Shown: positions 1 through 7,884 of the stretch, in pieces
Position numbering within the stretch: position 1 is the stretch's first letter
Layout: each line of letters opens with the position of its first letter
Source of the DNA: CAYLJJ01 sp964384025
Lineage (GTDB): Bacteria; Myxococcota_A; Bradymonadia; UBA7976; UBA1532
Direction of reading: 5' to 3'
DNA length: 64,000 nucleotides
Assembly: GCA_964384025.1 (NCBI GenBank)
Contig: CAYLJJ010000003.1
Span: forward strand, 113,504 to 177,503
Position numbers and translations under genes: made by a program
The notes under the pieces: generated by a model
Told to the model about the DNA's origin: nothing
The model's input: only the letters and a program-made list of their open reading frames with translations
The model's database searches: none

Positions 1-62
1 NNNNNNNNNNNNNNNNNNNNNNNNNNNNNNNNNNNNNNNNNNNNNNNNNNNNNNNNNNNNNN
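1..62. other. Run of N (assembly gap)
   Basis: The first 62 positions are all N, so the window starts at a contig edge or scaffold gap. Nothing can be read here. Confidence 0.99.
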
Positions 63-311
63 AGAAGCGCGGTAAACCCAAGAATAGAACCAGACGAGCA
101 CCAAGGCCAAAAGTCGAAACTGTTTGACACAACCAACAGAGGCTCCCTGATCCCTTTTAGCCTGGGCCCAGCGCTGCTGATGATGGAGACTTTAGAGTCG
201 CTCAAGGAGAGTGGAACTGCCTACTTTGTGTTCTCCAGGATGATCAGTAAGGCTTTGGCTCAGGAATCTCTGCGGGTGATTCACGAGCTGGAGTGGAAAG
301 GAGAGACCAGC
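63..311. other. No gene recognised between the gap and the PcfJ-like gene
   Basis: A plus-strand frame opens at 180 and runs to 560, but most of it is antisense to the conserved end of the PcfJ-like gene. It has no ribosome binding site and no recognisable product. I see no RNA gene or clear terminator in this stretch. Confidence 0.5.
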
Positions 312-1649
312 TCAGATCGCTCCTCTCAAAGTGAGGCCATTGTGTTGGGCCCATCGCTTGAGACAATCACGCTCGATAGAGGTTGGCATACGGTTATAAG
401 CTCCTCGGGCCTGAACAATCTCTCTTGTAAGGAGGCGCAACTCTACGGTAAGTCGTCGAGCTTGATTACAGCGCAAAGACCAGATGCTGCACTGCCTCAT
501 ATGTACATTATTGAGATAGCTGGCGACACAGTGATGCATCGCTCGACCCTCCTCTACTAGGGCGATCTCTTCCCGGATAGGGCTCATCTCCCAAACCGTT
601 TTTGGCGTATTTTCAGGATCCTCCTCATTTTGCTCACTGGGTGACCAGCGCATCATCTGAAAGCCATCTTCAGGTAGGGGGATTCCTCGAAAGCCTAAGC
701 GGAATCGGCGAAGATTTTCATGCCAAAGCCACATCCCGCGCACAAGAGTCCCAAGACTGCGCCCTTTCATCTGAAACGTCACTCCCTTCTGCGTGCGTAG
801 ATGCTTTAGATAATCTAGGAGAGGAGCAACTTGATGCATCTCTCCCTTTAGCTCTTGTCGACTCATCCAACTCAGAACCTCATCATAGAAAGGCTCATCA
901 TCTTTAAAGCCTCTCTCTAAGAAGCTGTTACAGACCGCCTCTCCTAAGGCTGGGCTCCCTCCATGGTTTAAGACCTGTGCGCTGCGATACGCCTGCATTA
1001 TCCCCATGTTCTCTTCCATCTGCATGAAGTGATGTGCGCCGCGGCGATTGATCGGTAACCCCAGATCATCTCGGAGCAGCTTAAAGAGCGAGGCTCCCTG
1101 AGCCAGACGAAGGAAGACCCAGAGCCAGGGAGGCATCAAGCTTCCCTCACACTTCTTCTGTCGCCAGCCCACCATCCACGCAGGATCACAGGAGTGTTCA
1201 ATACTACGCTGGAAGGCCTGATAGAGAAAGAGAGGCACTGGATAGCGCAAAAGCAGATGATCGATGAGGGATCTCAACAGCCGCTCTTGGGAGCGGCGAG
1301 GAGCCCCTCGAGGATTCCAATGCTCCAGGGGGCGAGTCCAGAACCGGTATGTTCGCGCAAGCTTGAGCAGCTCGGGCGGCTCCGCCGGATCTTTAACTCG
1401 AAGCATAAAGCGAAAGCGCTTCTGTAGCGCCTCATAACTTTGGAGGAGTGATGGATCTCGGCGAGCCAGCTTGGGGAGGCTCCCAGGAGAGGGCTGCGTC
1501 GCCCAGATCGGGGGTTTTGTCGCCTCGCGTCTCTGCTGCTCTCTGCGCTCAGCGCGTCGCCTGAGGAGATCCTGTTTGCGTTCGATCTCTTGCTTGTTCT
1601 TCTTCTTAACTCGTCGTTGTTTGCGACGACAGCTCGTGATGCTTTGCAT
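312..1649 (-). CDS. PcfJ-like domain protein
   Basis: The product has 445 residues. It starts with a highly basic segment (about residues 8-45, rich in Arg and Lys) and ends with a PcfJ-type block: GRAMHHCVASY near residue 370, then a Ser-Ile-Trp-Ser-Leu strand, TVELRL, and an 'ARGAYNR' turn. PcfJ-like domains were named from a plasmid conjugation locus but are widespread on chromosomes, and their biochemical role is not settled. The ATG at 1649 has a strong AGGAGG ribosome binding site a few bases upstream. No conjugation genes are visible nearby, so the family name says nothing about transfer here. The central part (residues 60-330) is not recognised. Confidence 0.75.
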   Translation of the reverse strand: MQSITSCRRKQRRVKKKNKQEIERKQDLLRRRAERREQQRREATKPPIWATQPSPGSLPKLARRDPSLLQSYEALQKRFRFMLRVKDPAEPPELLKLARTYRFWTRPLEHWNPRGAPRRSQERLLRSLIDHLLLRYPVPLFLYQAFQRSIEHSCDPAWMVGWRQKKCEGSLMPPWLWVFLRLAQGASLFKLLRDDLGLPINRRGAHHFMQMEENMGIMQAYRSAQVLNHGGSPALGEAVCNSFLERGFKDDEPFYDEVLSWMSRQELKGEMHQVAPLLDYLKHLRTQKGVTFQMKGRSLGTLVRGMWLWHENLRRFRLGFRGIPLPEDGFQMMRWSPSEQNEEDPENTPKTVWEMSPIREEIALVEEGRAMHHCVASYLNNVHMRQCSIWSLRCNQARRLTVELRLLTREIVQARGAYNRMPTSIERDCLKRWAQHNGLTLRGAI

Positions 1650-2125
1650 CTGTCCTCCTGAACTTTGATGGGATAACCAAACCGAGGCGAGGCCGTTTGA
1701 GGCGGCGCCAGTTCAATCCAGCCCTAAGCAGACAGAGGAGGAACCCACAGATCAGTGTTGGCAGGTCCGATCACTTAAGTCGCTGAGGATGATTGAGTGG
1801 ATTTGGGTCGCTTAATCCGCTCAGTGATGATGGAGGACAATCATCTTGAGGCTCCTGAAAGGGCAGCTCTAGGTGCTCGTTACACCATATGAAATATGAG
1901 ATGAGCAGAGAGGAGTCAAGGGAGATTTGGAGCATCTGAGGTCAAGTGCTGCTCCCGATGCTGTTCATATGAGGAGAAGCACATTTTTTGGGATCTGCTC
2001 AGAAAAAAAATTGGACTCCGAGTTGACAATCTTGAAAGGGGCCTTATCCATATATTCACCAAGGGAAAACACCCAGTTTAGAAAACCAACAGACACCCAT
2101 TACCCACCATCAAAGAGGAGAAGTC
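1650..2125. other. 476-bp spacer upstream of the hsp20 pair
   Basis: This is the divergent spacer between the PcfJ-like gene and the hsp20 genes. It holds short frames only (for example 1927-2142), without a convincing start or product. A sigma-70-like promoter sits near its right end and is listed separately. No CIRCE element (TTAGCACTC-N9-GAGTGCTAA) was found. Confidence 0.5.
2023..2050 (+). promoter_or_regulatory. Candidate sigma-70-type promoter for the hsp20 genes
   Basis: TTGACA (2023-2028), a 16-bp spacer and TATCCA (2045-2050) lie about 75 bp before the first hsp20 start. CTTGAAA also occurs at 2031-2037, but the CCAT that follows is only about 10 bp away, too close for a canonical heat-shock sigma-32 promoter. 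The call rests on consensus match alone. Confidence 0.4.
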
Positions 2126-2548
2126 ATGTTGTTTCGTTTTGACGCATTAGAGGACACTTTTACTCTGATGGATCGGATTCAACATCAGGTTCAACACAGT
2201 ATAGAGGAGAATGCAGCGGTCCTGAGACGGGACCGCTGCTGGGCCGACCTCCAGGAGGATGATGAGCAGCTCTCTCTACGAGCCGATCTGCCCGGTATCC
2301 GAGATGAGGATCTGGAGATCAGCCTCCTGGGTGAGGTCCTGAGCATCTCCGCTTCAAGGAAACTGGAGCACCCAAAGGGACGTCTGCACCTCCAGGAGCG
2401 GCGAGCCTTCAAATTCACCCGCAGCTTCTCCCTCCCCAGTCGAATTGATCCTGAAGGAGTCAAGGCTGAGCTGCGCGATGGAGTACTCAACGTCACCTTA
2501 AAGAAAGCCCCTGAGCTTCAGCCTCGACAGATCCAAGTCAACGTTTAA
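2126..2548 (+). CDS. Hsp20 / small heat-shock protein
   Basis: The 140-residue product is an ATP-independent holdase chaperone of the alpha-crystallin family that keeps unfolding cytoplasmic proteins soluble. The alpha-crystallin domain spans about residues 35-130. It contains the 'RADLPGI' strand (residues 53-59) and the family signature A-x-L-x-x-GVL as AELRDGVLNVTL (about 113-124). The ending PRQIQVNV is typical. GAGGAG lies about 8 bp before the ATG. It is followed after 14 bp by a second hsp20 gene, so the two probably form a bicistronic stress operon; paired sHSPs often co-assemble. Confidence 0.93.
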   Translation: MLFRFDALEDTFTLMDRIQHQVQHSIEENAAVLRRDRCWADLQEDDEQLSLRADLPGIRDEDLEISLLGEVLSISASRKLEHPKGRLHLQERRAFKFTRSFSLPSRIDPEGVKAELRDGVLNVTLKKAPELQPRQIQVNV

Positions 2549-2562
2549 GGAGAGGAGAGAAG

Positions 2563-2901
2563 ATGAAAAAGCAAGAGATAAGCAAAGGGCCCCCCCTTCT
2601 CAAGGTTCTTCGGCCTGTCGTAGACATCTGTGAAGATGAAGAGGGTTTCCTCCTCCGCGCTGATCTCCCTGGAGTCTCTCAAGAGAGCCTAGATCTTCAA
2701 GTGAAGCGGGGCCTCTTGCGGCTCTCGGGGCAGCGCCTCTACCATGAGGGCTTGCTGGAGTATCGCCGCAGCTTTCAAGTACCTCGAGAGATCGACAGCG
2801 AGAAGATCAGCGCCACCCTGGAGCGCGGAGTTTTGGAGCTGCGCCTCCCCCTCGACGAGAGCTATAAGCCCCATCGCATCCCCGTTCAGATCAGAACCTA
2901 G
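2563..2901 (+). CDS. Hsp20 / small heat-shock protein, short form
   Basis: The 112-residue product is a second alpha-crystallin-domain chaperone and lacks most of the N-terminal arm of its neighbour. Visible signatures are 'RADLPGVSQESL' (about residues 32-43), the 'YRRSFQVP' strand, and A-x-L-x-x-GVL as ATLERGVLELRLP (about 87-99). It ends HRIPVQIRT. The ribosome binding site AAGGAGAGGAGAG lies just before the ATG. A missing N-terminal arm usually means smaller oligomers or mixed oligomers with the partner; that is inference. Confidence 0.92.
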   Translation: MKKQEISKGPPLLKVLRPVVDICEDEEGFLLRADLPGVSQESLDLQVKRGLLRLSGQRLYHEGLLEYRRSFQVPREIDSEKISATLERGVLELRLPLDESYKPHRIPVQIRT

Positions 2902-2911
2902 ACTCTATTGT

Positions 2912-4237
2912 TTAATCCACCCTGAGCAGCAGCTCCGGGAGAGCTTCAGCCCTCTGTGCTGAAGCTTCTAGGCCCATCCCCAAGAGCCCCGCTGTCGCCA
3001 GATAGATCCCAGGTAAGCCCTCTAAGCTGCCCCCAAGCTGAGACCAGCGCTCCCGCTGTCCAAGAGAGAGCTGAGGCATCCCCTCTGAGAAGGAGCATAG
3101 GTGGCTCAAGCAGGGCTCAGACTTCTCCTCTATCATCTGACCAAGCGTGGAGAGGGTTTGAACGATCAGCGCCTCTCTATCCAAAGAGAGGGCCTCCTGG
3201 CTGAGCCTCAGTTGAATCAAGCTCTGGCCCTGAGGGGCTCGACCCTTAAAGAGACTGCTGCTCCACTGAGCCCCTGAGATCCAACCCTCCCTCCAGGGGA
3301 GTAAGCAGCCCGGAGAGTTCAAAGCCTGGGGCAGTTGAGCAGCCTTAAAGCCGAGACTGAGCACAGCGGTAGGGGGAGGCATAAGCTGCGCTAGGGTGTC
3401 GCTGAGCTGAGGGCGTAGAGGGGCAAGGAGCTGGGCGCTGACTGAAGCGGGGGTCGCTAAGAGGAGCAGATCAGCCTCTAAGCTATCCCCCTCAAGAGAG
3501 AGCCTCCAGCCTCTCCCAGAGGGGCTGAGTGCCTGAACGGGGGTATTTAGCTCCAGATGAATTGAAGGCTCCAGCGCCTCACGAAGAGCATGGATCAACT
3601 CCTCCATCCCTCTACGGAGGCTCATCCAGCGCCCCCCCAAGGGGCTCCCACGCTCTTTCTTCAGCTTGAGGAGGCCTCTGAGGAGCCTGGGAGGCTCCAT
3701 CTCCAAGGCTTTGAGCCAGGGGAAAGCCTCCAGGCTGATCTCGCGAGCATCTCCTCCATAGAGCCCCGCCATCAAAGGATCCAACAGGCGCTCTGCAACC
3801 TCCAAGCCCAAACGCCGACTGATAAAGTTGTAGATCGACTCCTCTCCCAAAGAACGTGGTGGATAGAGAGGCTCCATCAGAGCACGTAGGCGAGCCTTGA
3901 GGCTGAGGGGGCTCCCTCTAGATAGGGCGGAGAGCCCCTTAGGAAAGGGTCGCAGCCGCTCCCCCATCAGGAGCTGAGGCTCTCCCAATGTCGGAGAAGA
4001 GCTGATCAGCTCTCCTCCCAAGCCCACATCTCTCAACAACTCCAATAGAGCTGTATCTCGATCAAGGAGGCGGCTGACGCTGTGTTCGATCAGATAGCCT
4101 CCCTGAGCTTCGCTGCGGATCTTGCCTCCCAGGCGAGGGCCAGCTTCTAGAAGGCAGAGCTCACAGCCCTCGACCTTTTTCAAGCGGAGGGCTGCTGCCA
4201 GACCACCAAAACCCCCTCCAATGATCGCAATCTTCAT
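2912..4237 (-). CDS. hemY: Protoporphyrinogen oxidase (HemY/PPOX type)
   Basis: An FAD-dependent amine-oxidase-fold enzyme that oxidises protoporphyrinogen IX (or coproporphyrinogen III in the related branch) during haem synthesis. The dinucleotide-binding motif IIGGGFGGLAAALRL is at the very N-terminus, followed by 'LEAGPRLGGKIRSE'. The C-terminus has the expected 'GIYLATAGLLGMGLEAS' FAD block. The length (441 residues) fits bacterial HemY. I place the start at the ATG at 4237; a TTG one codon upstream is also in frame. Haem supply matters here because the window encodes several multihaem cytochromes, but no other haem-synthesis gene is adjacent. Another amine-oxidase or carotenoid-desaturase relative is possible but less likely. 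Confidence 0.8.
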   Translation of the reverse strand: MKIAIIGGGFGGLAAALRLKKVEGCELCLLEAGPRLGGKIRSEAQGGYLIEHSVSRLLDRDTALLELLRDVGLGGELISSSPTLGEPQLLMGERLRPFPKGLSALSRGSPLSLKARLRALMEPLYPPRSLGEESIYNFISRRLGLEVAERLLDPLMAGLYGGDAREISLEAFPWLKALEMEPPRLLRGLLKLKKERGSPLGGRWMSLRRGMEELIHALREALEPSIHLELNTPVQALSPSGRGWRLSLEGDSLEADLLLLATPASVSAQLLAPLRPQLSDTLAQLMPPPTAVLSLGFKAAQLPQALNSPGCLLPWREGWISGAQWSSSLFKGRAPQGQSLIQLRLSQEALSLDREALIVQTLSTLGQMIEEKSEPCLSHLCSFSEGMPQLSLGQRERWSQLGGSLEGLPGIYLATAGLLGMGLEASAQRAEALPELLLRVD

Positions 4238-4268
4238 CAAATCTCAGGTCGCAGAGTGCGAGGCTGGT

Positions 4269-4631
4269 TTAAGCAAACCACCCCAGAATAGCAGTGCTCA
4301 GGCTGACCGCTAGGGAGAGCTTGAAGAGGGCCACTGGTCCCTCGATCTCCAGATCATCCTCCACGATCTCATCGGTGAGCTTGAGGAGGGACATATTGAC
4401 CAAGAGGGGCACAAGCAGATAGGCGAGGCCAAAGCTCAATATTGCAGGCAAAAAGAAGAGGAGCTTGAAGCCAAAGCTCAAAAGCCAGCCCAAGAGGAGG
4501 TTAGCTAGGCCTAAGACCGCCGCAGCGGTCAGAGCGCCTTGTAGAGACTTCAGCTTGACCTCAGGCAGCAGCTTGGCGGCTCCCATAAAGACTCCCGCGA
4601 TGACAAACCATTTGATCAACAGAGCGATCAT
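4269..4631 (-). CDS. Holin-like 4-TM membrane protein (phage-holin family / YvlD-like)
   Basis: The 120-residue product is almost entirely hydrophobic with about four membrane segments (roughly residues 3-20, 32-52, 54-80 and 100-119) and one acidic loop (EIVEDDLEIEG). The layout, 'KWFVIAGVFMGAAKLLPEVKLKSLQGAL', resembles the chromosomal phage-holin family IV / YvlD proteins, whose role is unclear. The start overlaps the stop of the upstream methyltransferase gene by 4 bp, so the two are translationally coupled. No lysis or phage genes are nearby, so a phage origin is not supported. Confidence 0.65.
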   Translation of the reverse strand: MIALLIKWFVIAGVFMGAAKLLPEVKLKSLQGALTAAAVLGLANLLLGWLLSFGFKLLFFLPAILSFGLAYLLVPLLVNMSLLKLTDEIVEDDLEIEGPVALFKLSLAVSLSTAILGWFA

Positions 4632-5338
4632 CTCACTCCTCCTTTCACCATAAAGGGCTCCTCTTCAACGATCAGCCCCGCTCCCTCTTTTCCGCTCAGG
4701 GCCAAGAGGCGCGCAGGCTTCCCGCGATCATCCCTTAAAAAGCGCAGCTTTCGACAACACAGCCCCGCTCTCTTTAGGGCCAAGAGCAGCTCAGCCAATC
4801 GCCCCGTATCATAGAGGAAGAGGGCCTGACCATGGGCTCGGAGAGCCTGAGCAGCGGCGCGGCAGAAGTCGTCTATCTCTCCCTGCAGCGCGTGGGTGGC
4901 CTTGGCGGTTTGAAGATCTGCGCTCTGGCGTCCCCAACCCTTTGGGAAGAAAGGGGGGTTGCTGATCACCAAGTCAAAAGCTCCCGGCAGAGGCAGGCTG
5001 CGCACATCTCCTTTGATGATCAGGGCTCGGCAGCCCGCAAGACAGGCATTACGCTGTGCACGTGAGGTTCGCTCCTCATCCAACTCTAAGCCAACCAGGG
5101 CCTTAAGTTCTCCCTCAAGCTGGTGTAGAGCCCAGAGGAGCACACCCCCTCCACAGCCCAGATCCAGGACTCGGTCCCCTCTACGCAGAGGGAGAAAACG
5201 GGCGAGCTGAAAGGCCCAGGGGCAAGGTCTAAAGCCCCTGCGTTGGCGGATCAACCAGCTTTGACCCAGCGGGACGATCTGTTCTCCAGGATAGATGGGG
5301 ACCCCTCGCTCTTCAGCAAAGAGACGACCGGCCCGCAC
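4628..5338 (-). CDS. TrmN6-like tRNA (adenine-N6) methyltransferase
   Basis: The 236-residue product has the SAM-binding motif I VLDLGCGGGVLLWAL (about residues 57-71) and the N6-adenine methyltransferase motif IV NPPFFPKG (about 130-137). Together with 'GEQIVPLGQSWLI' this matches the TrmN6/YfiC family, which methylates A37 of tRNA-Val in E. coli. The start is GTG at 5338, directly next to the stop of the TerB-like gene. Its own stop overlaps the holin-like gene by 4 bp. The exact RNA substrate cannot be read from sequence; a related class I methyltransferase acting on another RNA or protein is the alternative. Confidence 0.8.
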   Translation of the reverse strand: MRAGRLFAEERGVPIYPGEQIVPLGQSWLIRQRRGFRPCPWAFQLARFLPLRRGDRVLDLGCGGGVLLWALHQLEGELKALVGLELDEERTSRAQRNACLAGCRALIIKGDVRSLPLPGAFDLVISNPPFFPKGWGRQSADLQTAKATHALQGEIDDFCRAAAQALRAHGQALFLYDTGRLAELLLALKRAGLCCRKLRFLRDDRGKPARLLALSGKEGAGLIVEEEPFMVKGGVR

Positions 5339-5923
5339 TCAGAGGCTCTTGAGGAGCTGCTCAGCCGCAACCCCTCCCACCCCACTGATCTCCTCAATGA
5401 TCTCCTTAAGCGCTGCTCTCTCCTGCTCATCCACGCTGAAGAAGCCAAAGATCCCTCCGCTGGCCTTAGCGACCTGCATCGCTAGGCTGTAAAGATCTTG
5501 GGTGGCGATCTGAGCTTCCTCTTCAGGTAGAGCCATAAAGAGGTGGCGAATAAAGGCTTGAGCGGTCTTAAAATAAAGTTCACTGGGGCGCTCTTTGAGA
5601 AGCGCTTCAAAGGCGAGCAAGGCGCTCTCGCTCTTGACTCCACATTGAGGTGCAGCTTTGTGGAGCAGCTCCGCCTCCTCTTTCTGGATCTCCCCATCAG
5701 CCCAGGCTACTTGAACAAGGGGGACCATATGAATCACCTCGATGGTCTCTCGGGTGACGCCCAGCTCCGCCAGTTGGCTGAGGAGCAGCTGCTCTTCAAC
5801 TCCCGTGGCCTCCTTTATGCCATCTGCGTTGGCCTCGCGTTGTAGCTTCTCACGAAACTGCGAGAGCAGCTTCTGGTTATGGCGGTGGAAAAAGCTTTCG
5901 GTAGGTTCAGGCTCGTACTTCAT
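5339..5923 (-). CDS. TerB-like domain protein
   Basis: The product is an all-helical protein of 194 residues. The diagnostic segment 'VPLVQVAWADGEIQKEEAELL' (about residues 75-95) matches the TerB/DjlA N-terminal fold, in which acidic residues after 'AWADG' can bind metal. I start it at the ATG at 5923 because GAGGAAAG precedes that codon at good spacing; a TTG further upstream at 5950 has no such site. It heads a probable unit with the methyltransferase and the holin-like gene. TerB domains occur in many settings beyond tellurite resistance, and none of the other ter genes is here, so no resistance role is claimed. Confidence 0.65.
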   Translation of the reverse strand: MKYEPEPTESFFHRHNQKLLSQFREKLQREANADGIKEATGVEEQLLLSQLAELGVTRETIEVIHMVPLVQVAWADGEIQKEEAELLHKAAPQCGVKSESALLAFEALLKERPSELYFKTAQAFIRHLFMALPEEEAQIATQDLYSLAMQVAKASGGIFGFFSVDEQERAALKEIIEEISGVGGVAAEQLLKSL

Positions 5924-5983
5924 ACTTTCCTCGTCTGGAATAATCCTCAATAGGACCTGATTTTAGGGCTCGTCAAGCGCTTC

Positions 5984-7150
5984 TCACTTCAAAGCTGCTG
6001 CGATGGCGTGTTGATAGATCAGTTTAAGGGGGATGTTCGCCTTACGAGCCAGGGCGCGACACTCCTCAAACTCTGGTGCTAAGTTTAGCAGCCGCCCCTC
6101 CTGCTCTCCCAGCTTGACCCGCAGAGGCCCCCAGGGGGTCTCTACCGAGATCCAGCGCCGAGCCAGACATTGGCGGCTCACCGGATAGCTGCGTAGGCCC
6201 AAGCTGCTGGACTCTCTGAGGAGCGTCTCCTCCACCTGCCTCCGTTTCTCCTCCTTAACCAGAGCACCCAGGAGCAGACCGGGGCGGCCCTTTTTCATCT
6301 GGAGGGGGAGGAACCAAGCATCGAGAGCGCCCCGCTCCATCAGACGCTCCAGGAGATGAGCAGCGATCTCTGGCTGCATATCGTCCAGGTTGGCCTCGAC
6401 GATATAAGCGTCACTGGGCTCATCTTGACGACAGCCCAAGAGCAGTCTGAGCAGGTTGGGACGATCAGGCAGCTCTATCTGCCCAAGGCCATGGCCCACC
6501 CGCTCTAGCTGCATCTCTGGAATGGGACCAAAGCGCTTCACCAAGACCCGCAGGAGCGCCGCTCCGGTAGGCGTCAGCAGCTCTCGCCGCAGAGCACAGC
6601 CTTGGACCGGCAAGCCCTCTAAAAGAAAAGCGGTCGCTGGAGCAGGCAGAGGGATGCGTCCGTGAGCGCTGCGAACAAAGCCCCGCGTGAGAGGAGGTGG
6701 GGCGGCCTCAATCCGCTCAACCCCCAGGCTCCAGAGACCATAGCAGCTCCCCACGATATCCAAGACGCTGTCCACCATCCCCAGCTCATGAAAGTGGACT
6801 TTGGCCAAAGGGATCCCATGCGCCCGCGCCTCAGCCTCTGCGACCGTCTTAAAGATCTCCAGCGCCTGAGCTTCAACCGGAGGAGGCAGGCGCCCCGCTT
6901 GGATGATCTCGCGGATCTCCTCTGCGCTTCGATGAGCTTGAACCTGCTGCTCCTCCTGAAGCTTGATCTTAAGCCCCAGACCACCCATCCCTTGGCGGCG
7001 ACCCCGCTCGATTTCAAGCCTCCAAGGGGGCAACGGCAGGCGCTCTAGGGCGACGCTCAACCTCCCTGGATCTAAGCCCAGATCGATCAGAGCTGCGAGG
7101 GTCATATCTCCAGCCAGACCGCTAAAGCAGTCAAAATAGAGCAGCCTCAT
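5984..7150 (-). CDS. larC: LarC, nickel-pincer cofactor nickel-insertion protein
   Basis: The N-terminus MRLLYFDCFSGLAGDM is the hallmark of LarC, the CTP-dependent cyclometallase that puts nickel into the pyridinium dithiocarboxylate cofactor of lactate racemase and relatives. Further family features are 'FHELGMVDSVLDIVG' (about residues 121-135), 'LLTPTGAALL' and 'EANLDDMQPEIAA'. The length (388 residues) is normal for full-length LarC, in one frame rather than split as in some lactobacilli. Its ATG overlaps the larB stop by 4 bp. The sulfur-insertion partner LarE and a LarA-type racemase are not in the window, so the client enzyme is unknown. Confidence 0.92.
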   Translation of the reverse strand: MRLLYFDCFSGLAGDMTLAALIDLGLDPGRLSVALERLPLPPWRLEIERGRRQGMGGLGLKIKLQEEQQVQAHRSAEEIREIIQAGRLPPPVEAQALEIFKTVAEAEARAHGIPLAKVHFHELGMVDSVLDIVGSCYGLWSLGVERIEAAPPPLTRGFVRSAHGRIPLPAPATAFLLEGLPVQGCALRRELLTPTGAALLRVLVKRFGPIPEMQLERVGHGLGQIELPDRPNLLRLLLGCRQDEPSDAYIVEANLDDMQPEIAAHLLERLMERGALDAWFLPLQMKKGRPGLLLGALVKEEKRRQVEETLLRESSSLGLRSYPVSRQCLARRWISVETPWGPLRVKLGEQEGRLLNLAPEFEECRALARKANIPLKLIYQHAIAAALK

Positions 7151-7884
7151 TCCCGCGCTCCACCCAGGATCAGGGCGGCGGCGCAGGCCGCCCCAAAGCC
7201 ATTGTCGATGTTGACCACCGTGACCCCCGCTGCGCAGGCGTTAAGCATCGCCAAGAGCGCAGCGAGACCCCCAAAGTTGGCACCATAACCCACGCTGCTC
7301 GGTACTGCGATGATGGGGCAGGCCAGCAAGCCAGCGGTCACGCTGGGCAGAGCGCCATCCATCCCCGCCACCACGATGATCACCCGCGCTCTACGCAGGC
7401 GAGGTAGACGGGAGATCAGGCGGTGTAGACCCGCGACCCCCACATCCTGAATCAGAGCAACTCCCAGACCACAGAGGCGGGCGGTCAGCAGCGCCTCCTC
7501 AGCGACAGGAGCGTCACTGCTGCCCGCAGAGAGGATCAGCAAATCCTCTCCCTCAGACCAGGGTGCTGAGGAGCGGTAGAGGGCGCGAGCTGAAGGAGCA
7601 TAGCGCAGCTCAGGCAGGGCTTCTTGAACCTCCTCAGCCTTCTCTGGGTTTACTCGAGTCGCCAGGAGAGGGCCGGGCTCGTTTAGGAGACGCTGGATAA
7701 TCTGGATCAACTGTCCTGCGCTCTTGCCCTCGCCAAAGATAAACTCAGGGAAGCCCCGACGAGCGCGTCGCTCCAGATCAAGGTGAGCGAAGCCCAAAGG
7801 AGCCTCTCCCCGAAGGCGCTCCAAAGCTTGAGGTGCGGTACAGAGGCCCCGCTCCAGCGCCTCCAAGATCTTCAACGGCTCCAT
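7147..7884 (-). CDS. larB: LarB, nickel-pincer cofactor biosynthesis carboxylase
   Basis: LarB carboxylates and hydrolyses nicotinic acid adenine dinucleotide in the first step of nickel-pincer cofactor synthesis. The C-terminal half has the PurE/AIR-carboxylase-like fold: 'ILSAGSSDAPVAEEA' (about residues 118-132), 'VVAGMDGALPSV' and the long 'PIIAVPSSVGYGANFGG' to 'VVNIDNGFGAA' block. The length of 245 residues is typical. The ATG shares one base with the stop of map (TGATG) and its own stop overlaps larC by 4 bp, so map-larB-larC is one operon. Confidence 0.92.
   Translation of the reverse strand: MEPLKILEALERGLCTAPQALERLRGEAPLGFAHLDLERRARRGFPEFIFGEGKSAGQLIQIIQRLLNEPGPLLATRVNPEKAEEVQEALPELRYAPSARALYRSSAPWSEGEDLLILSAGSSDAPVAEEALLTARLCGLGVALIQDVGVAGLHRLISRLPRLRRARVIIVVAGMDGALPSVTAGLLACPIIAVPSSVGYGANFGGLAALLAMLNACAAGVTVVNIDNGFGAACAAALILGGARE

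Noticed and set aside
180..907. Plus-strand frames at 180-560 and 602-907
   Set aside because: They are antisense to the PcfJ-like gene, which has a strong ribosome binding site and a conserved C-terminal block; the plus-strand products match nothing.
312..1649. Conjugative element suggested by the PcfJ name
   Set aside because: No relaxase, coupling protein or type IV secretion genes are visible; PcfJ-like domains are common on chromosomes.
2031..2056. Sigma-32 heat-shock promoter upstream of the hsp20 genes
   Set aside because: CTTGAAA is present, but the CCAT element is about 10 bp away and not the usual 13-17 bp; the overlapping TTGACA promoter is the better call.
4269..4631. Prophage remnant because of a holin-like gene
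   Set aside because: No endolysin, capsid, integrase or repressor genes are around it, and it is coupled to a tRNA methyltransferase gene.
5339..5923. Tellurite-resistance locus from the TerB-like domain
   Set aside because: No terA, terC, terD or terE genes are present; TerB-like domains occur widely without that role.
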